A model generated the notes under the pieces. It worked only from the letters and a program-made list of their open reading frames with translations. It was not told the DNA's origin and made no database searches. Shown in pieces: positions 53,605 to 63,279 of a DNA stretch of 64,000 bases (position 1 is the first letter of the stretch; every line of letters begins with the position of its first letter). Source of the stretch: an uncultured Pirellula sp. (GTDB lineage Bacteria > Planctomycetota > Planctomycetia > Pirellulales > Pirellulaceae); NCBI GenBank assembly GCA_903892355.1, contig CAITIE010000091.1:310001-374000 (forward strand), written 5' to 3'. Made by a program: the position numbers and the translations under genes.

Positions 53605-54660
53605 ATGCGTCCAGCGCCGATTGAATCCCTTATCCAATCTGGAACCAATCTCTATTTGGATTCGATCGATCCGGATCTGGTCGTTCAGAATATTGAATGG
53701 GGGGCTGTGGGTGCCACCAGCAATCCGATCATCATCTCGAATTTGATCCGTACTGGACGTTTCGATCCATTGATTACCGAACTGATCCGTTCCGGGTTGG
53801 ACGATCATGCGATCTGTTGGAAAGTCACCGATACGTTGGTCGCGTCCGCGCAGGATAGATTCCATGCGATTTGGGCATCAACCCAAGGAAACGTGGGGTG
53901 GGTCAGTTTTGAACTCGATCCACTCATCGAAGATCCAACCGTGGATCTTCCTCATGCCGATCGTGTTGCGAAGTACATTGCGCTCGGCAAGCAGTGGTCC
54001 GAGGGGCATGACAACCGCATGATCAAAGTACCTGCGACGCCAGCAGGTTTGGACGCGCTCGAGGAATTGGCAGCCCACGGAGTCACATTGAATGTGACCT
54101 TGATTTTTACCATGCGTCAGTATTTGCTCGCTCGAGATGCTGTGTGGCGTGGGGCTCAGCGAAGGGCCACACTGGCCCATTTTAAGAGTGTGTACAGTAT
54201 CTTTGTCTCCCGAATTGATCAGTTCACGTCGGAACGTTATCCGGAATTGCCGGTTGCCGTTCAAGGACTTTTTGGGATCCTGAATGCCAAGCGGATTTGG
54301 AGTGCGAACGCCGAGTTTTGGGCACCGAAGAAGACACCGTTGCAGCAGGAAATCATTTTTGCCAGCACCGGGACAAAGAACCCAAACGACCCACCATGGA
54401 AGTATGTTTCCGCGTTAGCGGGTTCGGATATTCAAACCAACCCTCCCGAGACCAATGCCGCCGTTGCTGCGAGCGAACAGCGATTCACATCCAGCGTGCG
54501 TACTCTACCGTCGCAGGATATCTGCGAGACGTTGGATCGGATCGTGCAGATTGAGGATTTGGAGAGGACGTTGATGAAACAAGGGATCGACAAGTTTGTT
54601 GCGCCGCAGAAGCAACTGCTGCAGACCATTCGCGACAAGCGAGCCACGCTTGGTTCTTAG
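53605..54660 (+). CDS. tal: Transaldolase family protein
   Basis: 351 residues. Motifs of the class I aldolase fold of transaldolase are visible: NLYLDSIDPDLV at the start, GAVGATSNPIIISNLI, FELDPLI, RMIKVPATPAGLDALEELAAHGVTLNVTLIFTMRQYLLARDA (the Schiff-base Lys in MIKVPAT) and FASTGTKNPNDP. It transfers a three-carbon unit in the pentose phosphate pathway, and would also serve a ribulose monophosphate cycle if the HPS-like enzyme is active. The start is at ATG 53605. Confidence 0.88.
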   Translation: MRPAPIESLIQSGTNLYLDSIDPDLVVQNIEWGAVGATSNPIIISNLIRTGRFDPLITELIRSGLDDHAICWKVTDTLVASAQDRFHAIWASTQGNVGWVSFELDPLIEDPTVDLPHADRVAKYIALGKQWSEGHDNRMIKVPATPAGLDALEELAAHGVTLNVTLIFTMRQYLLARDAVWRGAQRRATLAHFKSVYSIFVSRIDQFTSERYPELPVAVQGLFGILNAKRIWSANAEFWAPKKTPLQQEIIFASTGTKNPNDPPWKYVSALAGSDIQTNPPETNAAVAASEQRFTSSVRTLPSQDICETLDRIVQIEDLERTLMKQGIDKFVAPQKQLLQTIRDKRATLGS

Positions 54661-54845
54661 CTGTTCGAGGCAGCCCGCGAGTTGGCGTAAGGCTAAGCAC
54701 CGCGTCGTTTGACTCACTGCAAGTTGAGTGCAGATGACGTTGGGATAGGACCTTCATCGCCTTGATGACGAGCTCCAAAGCCTGTTGGATGCTTGTAGGA
54801 TTGCTTGCAAGCAATACAGCCAAGGCATGGATGGTCGTGGCTGAT

Positions 54846-55088
54846 CTAAGGCGCGAAGATCAATTGCAGCAGACCGACGAGTACAAATAGTGACAAACCA
54901 GCGAAGGCAATTGCGAGCCACGAAGTCCATCGCTCTGGATGGTTGACTCCATATTCCTCCGCGAGCGATGCAACCTTTGCTTCCGCTTGCATCAATGAAA
55001 CCCCGAGTTCATCTCGGTACAATCGCACTGCCTCGGACCAGTGCCCTTCGCGAATCAAATGAATTGCTAGCGAATCAAGATTCGACAT
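54846..55088 (-). CDS. Small membrane protein, function unknown
   Basis: 80 residues: a soluble N-terminal part (SLAIHLIREGHWSEAVRLYRDELGVSLMQAEAKVASLAEEYGV) with a helical EAVRLYRD repeat, and one C-terminal membrane helix (WLAIAFAGLSLFVLVGLLQLIF). No family recognised. It looks real because the helical part is amphipathic and ends in a clear TM segment, but no partner is adjacent. Confidence 0.6.
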   Translation of the reverse strand: MSNLDSLAIHLIREGHWSEAVRLYRDELGVSLMQAEAKVASLAEEYGVNHPERWTSWLAIAFAGLSLFVLVGLLQLIFAP

Positions 55089-55474
55089 GCTCTTTGGATT
55101 CTCTTGCGTCCTTGGTGTGCCTTTTAGCGGTGCGTGCGTCTGCTAGGATGGCGTTTGATCCGGATTGGCTCTGGTGTTTCGACTTGCTGTCGAAGGGAAG
55201 ATCCGGAGGTTGGGTAAAATGCAGCGGATGGAGAGACTGGAAAGGGTTCCGGTTCCTTGGCCGCTTATCAAGTTGGGTAGCTTTTCGGTATCGGCGGTTC
55301 ACTTTCCGTGGCTTTAGCGGAACCTTCATCTTGAGGCCAAATTTCTCGACTTCTATACTCCGCTCAGAACACACGGTATCGCTGAGCGTTGGCCGGCCTT
55401 CAAGCGCGAAGTGAGTATTCCTTTCCAACGGAGAGGGGAGTGTGTGCTAATTCCCTAGGAGAAGTGAGTAGGTA
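55089..55474. other. Region between the small membrane protein and the LptD-like gene
   Basis: Two overlapping open frames (54968-55414 plus; 55075-55428 minus) look unlike any family; the minus one is basic and its end overlaps the start of the 80-residue gene, so it could be a small coupled gene but I cannot support it. No other feature. Confidence 0.35.
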
Positions 55475-58400
55475 GTGGAACGGAATCCCAATACCGTATC
55501 CAATCTCGCGCATCATCCGCCACCAGCATGGCGTGTGCGAGTTCAAAAGTGCCGTAGGTTGTCTGTGGGGATGCTCTGCTTGCATCTGCTCTTGGGTTGG
55601 ATTTGGATTGGACTCCTTTCGCACGGGCGGCTTCATGGTCAAACACATGGCGTTGAAATTGGGGTGCCCTTATCGGATTCTAAATTCCCTGTTTCTATCT
55701 TCGCGCATTCAGGAATCAAATCCCAACGGGGTTCGGCGACTGTGTATCAGTTGGATGGGGGCTGCCGCATTTACCAAGGTGCGTTTGTTTCGCAGAGCGA
55801 GCAGGCCACCGTTTGGGTGCATACCGAGGATGTGGAAGGGGAAACGTTTTATCGTTTGATTGTTGAAACCGAAGGTGCGTGTGACGTTCGGTGGAACGAG
55901 GATCAGCGACTTCAAGACAACCATTGGATGGGCCGACTCTTTACCAAGCATGAGCTCGAGGTCTCCGTTCAGGTATGGAGGGAGAGCACCACGCCAACTC
56001 CAGCGGTCGATTGGGCCCGTGATCATCGTCGAGAGGCGTCTAGCATGGTTGCGACCGGGTCAGCGGATCCAGCCATCCATTGGACCCATGACGATGATGC
56101 CAGTTATCTGCGATTAGCGTCGCAACTTCAGGAGGGAGTTTCGAATCCGGGCGAGCAGCCTCTGCCAAATTCGATGCAGGTGGGTAATGCATCGTTGGGA
56201 GGTACGGTCTTGGACGCTGGTTCCATGCAGTTATTTGAGAGCGTCGCGCCAGCTCCATCGGGTGCTACTGCTCCGTTCCCGGCGAACTCAACGCCCGCGA
56301 ATACGGCTCCGGCGAACACGGTTCCACCCGCCAATGGGGTACCCCCTGTTCGTTCCGTGGAATCGTTCCAGCTTCCTCCTCCGGCACCCGCGACGCCATT
56401 GATCATTGATTCTGGCCCTGCACCCATCGCAGCGCCTGTAGCTGCGTCGACTCCCAATATTAAAACAGGCCAGAAAATCGGGGCGCGGACGTTCATGTTT
56501 ACTGGGCGAGGCGGTGTGGAACCCAAAATTCAAGTGAACAATCGACCGGAACGAGGAGATACCGTGGTGACAATTTCGCGCGGTATCCGTTTACGGTTCG
56601 GTGATGCTGCGGTTCAGACGAGCGGTGGACTCTTCGACGTGGGAACTATCCTGATCGAAGCGGACCGCTGCGTTATTTGGACCAGTGATATGAACAAGCT
56701 TTTGTCGAGTCGCATCGACGATTTGCCAGTGGAACTTTATCTTGAGGGGAATATCGTTTTTCAACAAGGTGCACGGCGGATTTTCGCAGACCGCATGTAC
56801 TACAACGTTCAGTCCGAGTATGGGATGATCCTTGGGGCCGAGGTTCTGACACCGGTCCCTCAGTACGAAGGGATCTTGCGTCTGAAGGCTGACGTGATTC
56901 AGCAGCGATCTCGTGAGAATCTTTTAGCGAACCGAGCCGCGCTGACGAGCAGTCGTTTGGGGGTACCTCGCTATTGGCTGCAATCGGACCGGATCGAGTT
57001 GAATGACCAACGTCAATCGGTCAATACGGGCTTGCTCGGTTTCGGTATCCTTGCACCCTCTGGTGATCAAACGGCGATGAAAGCCAAAGCGAGGAGTAAC
57101 TTCGTTTATGTCGAAGGGGTTCCCGTTTTCTATTGGCCTGTGCTTAATTCGAATGTTGAGAGTCCCAGTTTCTATGTGTCTGGTTTCCAAGCACGTCAGG
57201 ATACGTTGTTTGGAACAGTTGCGATGGTCGATTGGGATCTCTATCAGATTCTTGGGATCAATGCGCTCGATGGGACGCGTTGGGGGCTATCCACGGACTA
57301 CCTGAGCAAACGCGGCTTTGCGATGGGGACCAATTACAACTACAACTTACCCAGTTTGTTGGGATCCGGTCCTGCTTATGGCTGGTTGGACGCGTGGGGT
57401 TTGAGCGATCGCGGCTTGGATACTCTGGGTAGCGATCGTAAGGATATGGTGCCGGAGGCGACGCGCCGGGCGAAGGTTTTCCTGCAGCACCGACAGCTCC
57501 TTTCCCAAGATCAAGAGTTATGGGCCGAGGTTGGTTACATCACCGACCGTAACTTTTTGGAGCAGTATTTCGAGAACGAGTGGGACACATGGAAAGATCG
57601 AGCAACGGCGCTTCGATATCGGCATTATTTCGCTGAGCAACAGATGCTGGATATCTGGGGTGCGGTCCGCACCAATGACTTCTTCACTGAGACGGAGTGG
57701 CTTCCGCGTGCTGATCATTACTGGCTCGGTAAGGACGTTGCAAATGTGATGACATGGTACTCGCATTCCCAGGTCGGGTATGCCAAGCTCCAAAAGGCAT
57801 CGTTTCCGACGGCGCCCGAGGACGCTGCAAAATGGATTTATCAGCCTTGGGAAGTCCCTTCATCGGGGATTCAAGCGATTACGCGACAGGAACTAGCGAT
57901 GCCTGTCGATTTGAAGTACTCCAAGTTGACTCCGTACATCGCAGGGGAAGCGGCCTATTGGGGAGAAGACCTCAATGGGGATTCACTTGGTCGATTGACG
58001 GGGCAAGCGGGTGTCAGGTCGTCGACTCCTTTCTGGAACGTTTTTCCCGACGTTCAAAGTTCGCTGCTCAATTTGAATGGATTGGCGCACAAGGTATCGA
58101 TCGAGGCAGACACGTGGTACGCCGATTCCTCGAAGAATCTTGATCAACTTCCTCTCTACGATCCTATCGATGATAATTCGCAAGAGCACTTCCGCCGACG
58201 GTTGATCATCAATACCTTTGGCGGCACGTTGCCTGCGCAATTCGAGTCCAATAATTTTGCTGCTCGACAAGGGATGCAGCGCTATGTTTCCGCTGCGAGT
58301 TCGATCATTGTGGCGGATCAGATGCAAAGCCGGATGGGACTGCATCAGCGATGGCAAACGAAGCGGGGAGTCCCCGGGCGCGAGCGTATTGCGGACGTGG

Positions 58401-58924
58401 TGGAGTTCGATGTCGACGGCATCTATTTCTACAACCCCGACCGAGATAATTTCGGCCAAACCGTCGGCGGGATCAACTACGCGTTCCGGTATCACATCGG
58501 CGATCGCGTGACGTTGCTGAGCGACGGGTACTACGACCTCTTCGAGAGCGGGTTGCATGCGACGACCCTTGGTGGATCGATATCGCGACCAGGTCGTGGG
58601 GACATGTATATCGGGTTTACCACCCTAGATGGTCCGATGACATCCGATCTTCTCACTGCCGCGTTCAATTATCGAATGAACGACAAATGGGCGGCGTATG
58701 GAGGAACCAGTTACGATTTCAACGCATCTGGGAACCGGGGGCAGGCGTTGGGAATCACTCGGATTGGTGAGTCCTTCTTGCTTCGTCTCGGTATCAATTA
58801 TGACTTGAGTCGCGACAACACCTCGTTCCAATTCGCGTTAGAACCCCGGTTCCTCCCGTCGCGAGGATTGGGGGTGATCGGTGGTCAGGTCATTCCGCCG
58901 GCGGGGGCGTATGGCCTCGAGTGA
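55475..58924 (+). CDS. lptD: LptD/OstA-like outer-membrane beta-barrel protein
   Basis: 1149 residues, GTG start at 55475. A hydrophobic stretch (about 30-50) may be a signal peptide after a long n-region. A Pro/Ala-rich linker (about 245-330) precedes the OstA-type N-terminal domain (VVTISRGIRLRFGDAAVQTSGG, ELYLEGNIVFQQGARRIFADRMYYNVQSEYGMILGAEV). The C-terminal two thirds are beta-barrel (many amphipathic strands, GWLDAWGLSDRGLDTLG, WAAYGGTSYDFNASG). LptD inserts LPS at the outer membrane; presence here supports an outer membrane. The long linker is unusual. No lptE is seen near it. Confidence 0.82.
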   Translation: MERNPNTVSNLAHHPPPAWRVRVQKCRRLSVGMLCLHLLLGWIWIGLLSHGRLHGQTHGVEIGVPLSDSKFPVSIFAHSGIKSQRGSATVYQLDGGCRIYQGAFVSQSEQATVWVHTEDVEGETFYRLIVETEGACDVRWNEDQRLQDNHWMGRLFTKHELEVSVQVWRESTTPTPAVDWARDHRREASSMVATGSADPAIHWTHDDDASYLRLASQLQEGVSNPGEQPLPNSMQVGNASLGGTVLDAGSMQLFESVAPAPSGATAPFPANSTPANTAPANTVPPANGVPPVRSVESFQLPPPAPATPLIIDSGPAPIAAPVAASTPNIKTGQKIGARTFMFTGRGGVEPKIQVNNRPERGDTVVTISRGIRLRFGDAAVQTSGGLFDVGTILIEADRCVIWTSDMNKLLSSRIDDLPVELYLEGNIVFQQGARRIFADRMYYNVQSEYGMILGAEVLTPVPQYEGILRLKADVIQQRSRENLLANRAALTSSRLGVPRYWLQSDRIELNDQRQSVNTGLLGFGILAPSGDQTAMKAKARSNFVYVEGVPVFYWPVLNSNVESPSFYVSGFQARQDTLFGTVAMVDWDLYQILGINALDGTRWGLSTDYLSKRGFAMGTNYNYNLPSLLGSGPAYGWLDAWGLSDRGLDTLGSDRKDMVPEATRRAKVFLQHRQLLSQDQELWAEVGYITDRNFLEQYFENEWDTWKDRATALRYRHYFAEQQMLDIWGAVRTNDFFTETEWLPRADHYWLGKDVANVMTWYSHSQVGYAKLQKASFPTAPEDAAKWIYQPWEVPSSGIQAITRQELAMPVDLKYSKLTPYIAGEAAYWGEDLNGDSLGRLTGQAGVRSSTPFWNVFPDVQSSLLNLNGLAHKVSIEADTWYADSSKNLDQLPLYDPIDDNSQEHFRRRLIINTFGGTLPAQFESNNFAARQGMQRYVSAASSIIVADQMQSRMGLHQRWQTKRGVPGRERIADVVEFDVDGIYFYNPDRDNFGQTVGGINYAFRYHIGDRVTLLSDGYYDLFESGLHATTLGGSISRPGRGDMYIGFTTLDGPMTSDLLTAAFNYRMNDKWAAYGGTSYDFNASGNRGQALGITRIGESFLLRLGINYDLSRDNTSFQFALEPRFLPSRGLGVIGGQVIPPAGAYGLE

Positions 58925-58926
58925 AG

Positions 58927-58965
58927 CAAGACGGCACCACGAGGAAGCCAAGTGTTGCCGTCTTG
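58927..58965 (+). terminator. Terminator-like hairpin after lptD
   Basis: CAAGACGGCA (58927-58936) pairs with TGCCGTCTTG (58956-58965), 19-nt loop, followed by TTGTTG. The convergent sigma gene ends at 59011. Confidence 0.6.
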
Positions 58966-59010
58966 TTGTTGAAAAATGGATAGCGAGCTATCGCATCGGA
59001 TCAGATGGGG

Positions 59011-60666
59011 TTAGAGAGGGCGATCGCCGGAGCCAGCGGTTTCTGGGAAGTTTGGCATTTCTACTCCATCGACAAAGCTCATGAGCGACTTGCTTCGTTG
59101 TGGATGCTGTAGCTTCTTCACCGCTTTGCTTTCGATCTGTCGAACGCGCTCCCGGGTTACTTGGAAGATTTTCCCAACTTCTTCGAGCGTGTAAGCATAT
59201 CCGTCGGCCAAACCATAACGAAGCTTGAGGATCTCGCGTTCGCGGTAGTTGAGCGTTTGCATCGCTTCTTGGATTTGATGTTTCAGGGTTTGCTGATTGG
59301 TTTCGTAGAGGGGATCATGATCGCGGTAGTCTTCGAGGAATTCCCCGAAGAAGCTGTCGTCGTGATCGCCGACGGGTTGATCGAGGGACAGAGGCTGGCG
59401 GGCCATTTTGATCACGACGCGAGCGTCATCAAGGGACAGCCCAGCGCGTTGTGCGGTTTCTTCGACCGAGGGTTCGCGGCCGAGTTCTTGGATCAAGTCT
59501 CGGGTCACTTGGCGAACTTTGCTCATGGTGTCGATCATGTGCACAGGAACTCGAATGGTTCGGCTTTGATCGGCGATTGCCCGAGTGATGGCTTGGCGGA
59601 TCCACCATGTTGCGTAGGTCGAAAACTTGAATCCACGTTCGTATTCGAATTTATCAACAGCCCGCATCAGGCCGGTATTGCCTTCTTGGATGAGGTCCAG
59701 GAAGCTCAGTCCACGATTGCGATACTTTTTGGCGATGGAGACGACCAATCGCAAGTTTCCTGCGGAAAGGTCTCGTTTGGCCGCATCGTACTGAAGTCGG
59801 TAGGTGCTTACTCGATCGATTCGCCGTGCCAGGGTTGATGGTGTTTCGTAGGTGATTCGCATCAGGTAACGGAGTTCCTTGAGCATCTTTTCAATGGTTG
59901 TGCCTTCTGCGTAACCATTGATTTGCGCTTCGGCGATACGCCCCTTCAAGGCGGCCATTTGGCTCTGAATGATCGTTAGCTTGGCGAAGATAGGTTCGAG
60001 CCGGTTGGTACGAAGATTCATTTCTTCGATCAATCGGACTGCTTTATTTCGGCGGCATACCAATCGTTTCCATGCTGCATGGCGTTCTTCACGGTCGATT
60101 TTCTTGTTGATCGCGGTGTAGTAATCGCCATGGTTTCTCAAGAGCAAGTGGCGGAGTGTTTTGATGTTGGGACCGATGCGTCGCATGATTGCGACTTTCT
60201 CGGTGGCGTTGGTCACGCTCACTTCAATGGTTCGGTCCAATCGCAACTTGCCATCGCGGACTTGTTCGAGGAGTTTGGTGGCTCCCTGGAGCATGAAATC
60301 CGAGGCGAGCATCCAATTGCGGTAGAAAAACCGGGTTTGTTCAATCTTGCGGGCGGCTGAGACTTCTTGCTGGCGGGTCAGGAGGGGGATCTCGCCCATC
60401 TGCATCAGGTACATCCGGACAGGATCCTCAGTGGCATCGACCACTTCATCATCATCGTCGCCGAACAGGTCATCATCCCCATCTTCTTCATCGAATACGT
60501 CTTCGATCGAGGCGACTTCGTCCGCATCGACATCCTCTTCCTCTTCTTCTTCGTACACGAGTCCATCCGCCAACTCGTCGGTGATCATTCGGTCGTCATC
60601 AAGGTATTCGAACTCGTTGGCTCGGGACTTTCGATTGGCAGGGCGGCGGGTGGCTCGTTTTGGCAT
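59011..60666 (-). CDS. Second sigma-70-family factor, RpoD-like
   Basis: 551 residues. A very acidic N-terminal region (about 25-85; [36 protein letters not shown]) replaces most of region 1.1. Region 1.2 is [22 protein letters not shown], region 2 is [30 protein letters not shown]…[18 protein letters not shown], and region 4 ends [17 protein letters not shown]. It is closely related to the RpoD at 36255 but distinct, so the genome has at least two primary-type sigma factors. Its promoter set cannot be predicted. Convergent with lptD. Confidence 0.93.
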   Translation of the reverse strand: MPKRATRRPANRKSRANEFEYLDDDRMITDELADGLVYEEEEEEDVDADEVASIEDVFDEEDGDDDLFGDDDDEVVDATEDPVRMYLMQMGEIPLLTRQQEVSAARKIEQTRFFYRNWMLASDFMLQGATKLLEQVRDGKLRLDRTIEVSVTNATEKVAIMRRIGPNIKTLRHLLLRNHGDYYTAINKKIDREERHAAWKRLVCRRNKAVRLIEEMNLRTNRLEPIFAKLTIIQSQMAALKGRIAEAQINGYAEGTTIEKMLKELRYLMRITYETPSTLARRIDRVSTYRLQYDAAKRDLSAGNLRLVVSIAKKYRNRGLSFLDLIQEGNTGLMRAVDKFEYERGFKFSTYATWWIRQAITRAIADQSRTIRVPVHMIDTMSKVRQVTRDLIQELGREPSVEETAQRAGLSLDDARVVIKMARQPLSLDQPVGDHDDSFFGEFLEDYRDHDPLYETNQQTLKHQIQEAMQTLNYREREILKLRYGLADGYAYTLEEVGKIFQVTRERVRQIESKAVKKLQHPQRSKSLMSFVDGVEMPNFPETAGSGDRPL

Positions 60667-60924
60667 GACTGCTTTCTCTCGGCTGTGAGTCCTTGGATTC
60701 CCGCTGGAATCGATGGGTTCCGGCGGATCTTGAGAGGAGACAGATGCGAGGCGCGTGCCGAAAAAGAGAATTGCGAAATTTTTTAATTTCGACCTGGGAA
60801 TTCGCTGGAAATGCTTCGGTCGGGTAATTAGCCAACCGGAGGCAGGCGATGAAAAAAATCAACGAGGGAAGTTGAAAAAACACACCAACGTAGCGAAAAC
60901 GCACCTTGGCGTGGGGCGTTCGTA

Positions 60925-61491
60925 TTATTCCGAATGCTGCAGAGCCTTTTCAACAAGGTGCAAACCTAGTAACTCGCGATCTCCCGCGGTTTTTTGAATG
61001 ATTGTGCGGTGATGTTCCAATTGCTGCTGCAAGTAATCCTGGTCCAAGAGGTGTTTTCGACTGACGAGGATGGAGAGTTCGAGCAAGCTGTTGCAGGCTC
61101 GATTCCAGCCCCAAAATGGTTTCAGCTCGATGCGTTCGACCTCCAGGCATGTTGCGGTAGCTCGTTCGCTTTGAAGATCCCATGCAGAAACACGGAGTGG
61201 AATTGCGCTACATGCGTCTTGGAGGATCCAGCCTAAAGAATCCTCGAACCGTGCGGCTGGGGTTTGTTCTGGCGAATTGCAAATGCCGAGTACGCTTTGG
61301 ACCATGAGGAGTCCATCATCGACGACATGAAAGACGGCTCGCGATTGGCGATGCAAATTGGAAAAGGTTCTTGAGGTCTGAAAAGGTTTCAGGATCCATG
61401 AGGACATTGCACGATCGACGTGCGGACCGATCGGCGCCACGTGCAGAGTTCCGTCTTCGGATTCCGTCGTGAGGATCCCTTCGACAATCAT
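60925..61491 (-). CDS. DUF447-family protein (archaeal-type C1-associated flavoprotein-like)
   Basis: 188 residues from ATG 61491 (GGAGAAG upstream). The pattern MIVEGILTTESEDGTLHVAPIGPHVD, ILKPFQTSRTFSNL, AVFHVVDDGLLMVQSVLG, RVSAWDLQSERATATCLEVERIELKPFWGWNRACNSLLELSILVSRKHLL matches DUF447, a family found beside H4MPT-linked C1 genes in archaea, methylotrophs and planctomycetes. A flavin-binding fold is expected from relatives; the reaction is unknown. Its gene is last in an operon with two metallophosphatases, with a 46-bp gap to the preceding stop. Confidence 0.78.
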   Translation of the reverse strand: MIVEGILTTESEDGTLHVAPIGPHVDRAMSSWILKPFQTSRTFSNLHRQSRAVFHVVDDGLLMVQSVLGICNSPEQTPAARFEDSLGWILQDACSAIPLRVSAWDLQSERATATCLEVERIELKPFWGWNRACNSLLELSILVSRKHLLDQDYLQQQLEHHRTIIQKTAGDRELLGLHLVEKALQHSE

Positions 61492-61537
61492 TAACTTCTC
61501 CGGAGCACGCGAGGTTGTAGAGCGGTTGCGGGAAGGC

Positions 61538-62284
61538 CTAACGTCCTTCTCGGAGCCGTTCACCCAGGAAATTATCGAGTTCAGGAATGGCGAAGATTTT
61601 GTTCACGGTGGAATCGATATCGTATTCTACGCGTCGAAACTCGAGTTGGTCATCATCCATGATCACGTAGCAACTTCGCCAATCGCCGTCGCGAGGCTGG
61701 CCGACACTGCCGACATTGATCATGGTTTTTTCGTCAGGCAACGTATAGCGATAGTTCAGCTCGTCTGGGCGCAGGAACTGCATGTTCAACGTAAAGATGC
61801 CAGGGGCATGGGTGTGTCCTTGGAAGCTGTAGAACTGGATCATGGAGAAGAGTTTTTCCATCTTTCTACGGTTGTAGATATCCTCAGGAAAAACATATTC
61901 GTTCACAGGGTTTCGGACCGAACCGTGAACGAACAGGACTTTCTCTTCCATGATCGTACGGGGGAGTTTCGAAAGGAAGGCCATCCGGGTGCGGGAACCT
62001 TCTTTGTCGCTTCCTCCCTCGAGTTGTTTTCTCGTCCAAAAAATCGCTTGTTCGGCAGCGGCACTGAAGCCTTCGGGGTCGATCAAAGCGCCGTAGTCGT
62101 GGTTTCCGAGGACGCAGGCGTCCATTTTCATGACTCTATCCAGGCATTCGCAGGGGTTGGGGCCGTAACCTATGACGTCTCCCAAACAGACAATGCGATC
62201 GCACTTCTGTTTTTCGATATCTGCGAGAACCGCCTCGAGCGCTTCGAGGTTGCCATGTATGTCGCTTACGATTGCCGTACGCAC
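61538..62284 (-). CDS. Metallophosphatase family protein (copy 2)
   Basis: 248 residues. It carries the calcineurin-type metal ligands: SDIHGN, CLGDVIGYGP, VLGNHDYG, FVHGSVRNP and FQGHTHAPGIF. The family includes phosphodiesterases such as YfcE-like enzymes; the substrate is unknown. It is a clear paralog of the gene directly upstream (62291), separated by only 6 bp, and probably arose by tandem duplication. Confidence 0.88.
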   Translation of the reverse strand: MRTAIVSDIHGNLEALEAVLADIEKQKCDRIVCLGDVIGYGPNPCECLDRVMKMDACVLGNHDYGALIDPEGFSAAAEQAIFWTRKQLEGGSDKEGSRTRMAFLSKLPRTIMEEKVLFVHGSVRNPVNEYVFPEDIYNRRKMEKLFSMIQFYSFQGHTHAPGIFTLNMQFLRPDELNYRYTLPDEKTMINVGSVGQPRDGDWRSCYVIMDDDQLEFRRVEYDIDSTVNKIFAIPELDNFLGERLREGR

Positions 62285-62290
62285 GTTGTC

Positions 62291-63043
62291 TTACCGTCCT
62301 GTCCTAAGCCGATCGCCGAGCATGTTGTCGAGCTCATCCGCCGCGTAGATCTTCTTGATCGTGTCTTCGAAATTGTACGGGACCCTCCGAAAATAAATCT
62401 TTTTTTCGGAATGGTCGATAATCGTGTAGCAGGCGCGATTGTCTTCGTCTCGGGGTTGTCCGACACTACCGACGTTGACCATCAGTTTCTCTTTGCCGAG
62501 CGCAAATACAAAATCGCACTGATGGGGCCGGATAAATTCTAAGTCGGGTGTGAAGACTCCAGGCATGTGGGTGTGCCCTTGGAAGCAATATTGGGGCACC
62601 TTTTGAAACATGCTCTCCATTTTGTTCTTGTCGTAGATCGTCTCGGGAAAGACGTACTCATTGGTCGCGTCGCGGGGAGAGCCATGGACAAAAAGGAATT
62701 TGTCTTGGACATGCATTCTGGGAAGCTCGCTCAGAAAATCCCAGCGGCGATTCACGACTTGATTGCTTCCGGTGTCGAGTTGATCCCGGGTCCAGTAGAT
62801 AGCCCTCAAGGCGACCGGGTTGAATCCATCCGGATCGATCAGTGCGGCTTGATCGTGATTCCCCAAAATCGTCAGTGAAGACTTTCGACTGACGATCTCA
62901 AGGCACTCATTCGGATTCGGACCGTAACCAACGATATCCCCCAAGCAAACGACTTGGTCGATACTCTGGCCTGAAATATCGGCAAGGACCGCTTGGAGTG
63001 CCTCCAAGTTTCCATGGATATCACTGATCAGTGCCTGCCTCAC
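62291..63043 (-). CDS. Metallophosphatase family protein (copy 1)
   Basis: 250 residues. The same ligand pattern as the downstream paralog: SDIHGN, CLGDIVGYGP, ILGNHDQA, FVHGSPRDA, FQGHTHMPGVF. Several stretches are nearly identical in both copies (NLEALQAVLADI, VNVGSVGQPRD), but the middle regions differ. It is the first gene of a minus-strand operon with copy 2 and the DUF447 gene. Confidence 0.88.
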   Translation of the reverse strand: MRQALISDIHGNLEALQAVLADISGQSIDQVVCLGDIVGYGPNPNECLEIVSRKSSLTILGNHDQAALIDPDGFNPVALRAIYWTRDQLDTGSNQVVNRRWDFLSELPRMHVQDKFLFVHGSPRDATNEYVFPETIYDKNKMESMFQKVPQYCFQGHTHMPGVFTPDLEFIRPHQCDFVFALGKEKLMVNVGSVGQPRDEDNRACYTIIDHSEKKIYFRRVPYNFEDTIKKIYAADELDNMLGDRLRTGR

Positions 63044-63279
63044 AAATAACTCCTCAACTACCCGGGAAACCCTTTAACCGGTCGGAACCTGCGCGGTGCA
63101 GGAGCGTGTTGTCGCGAACCGGTCCGGGGATCTTACCCGCTGATTATCGTCGGGCGGTGGCTTCCACGTTGGGCAACCAGCGCCGCTCCAATCCCCTAGT
63201 TTAGTGAGCGATTGCATCTCTGGGCAGACCATTCGTAACCCTTACGAGCATAATCGTCCCCGTTTTTATCAGTCAGGCT

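Noticed and set aside
59161-59838. Long plus-strand frames inside the second sigma gene and in 61469-62542
   Set aside because: They are antisense shadows of strongly conserved minus-strand genes.
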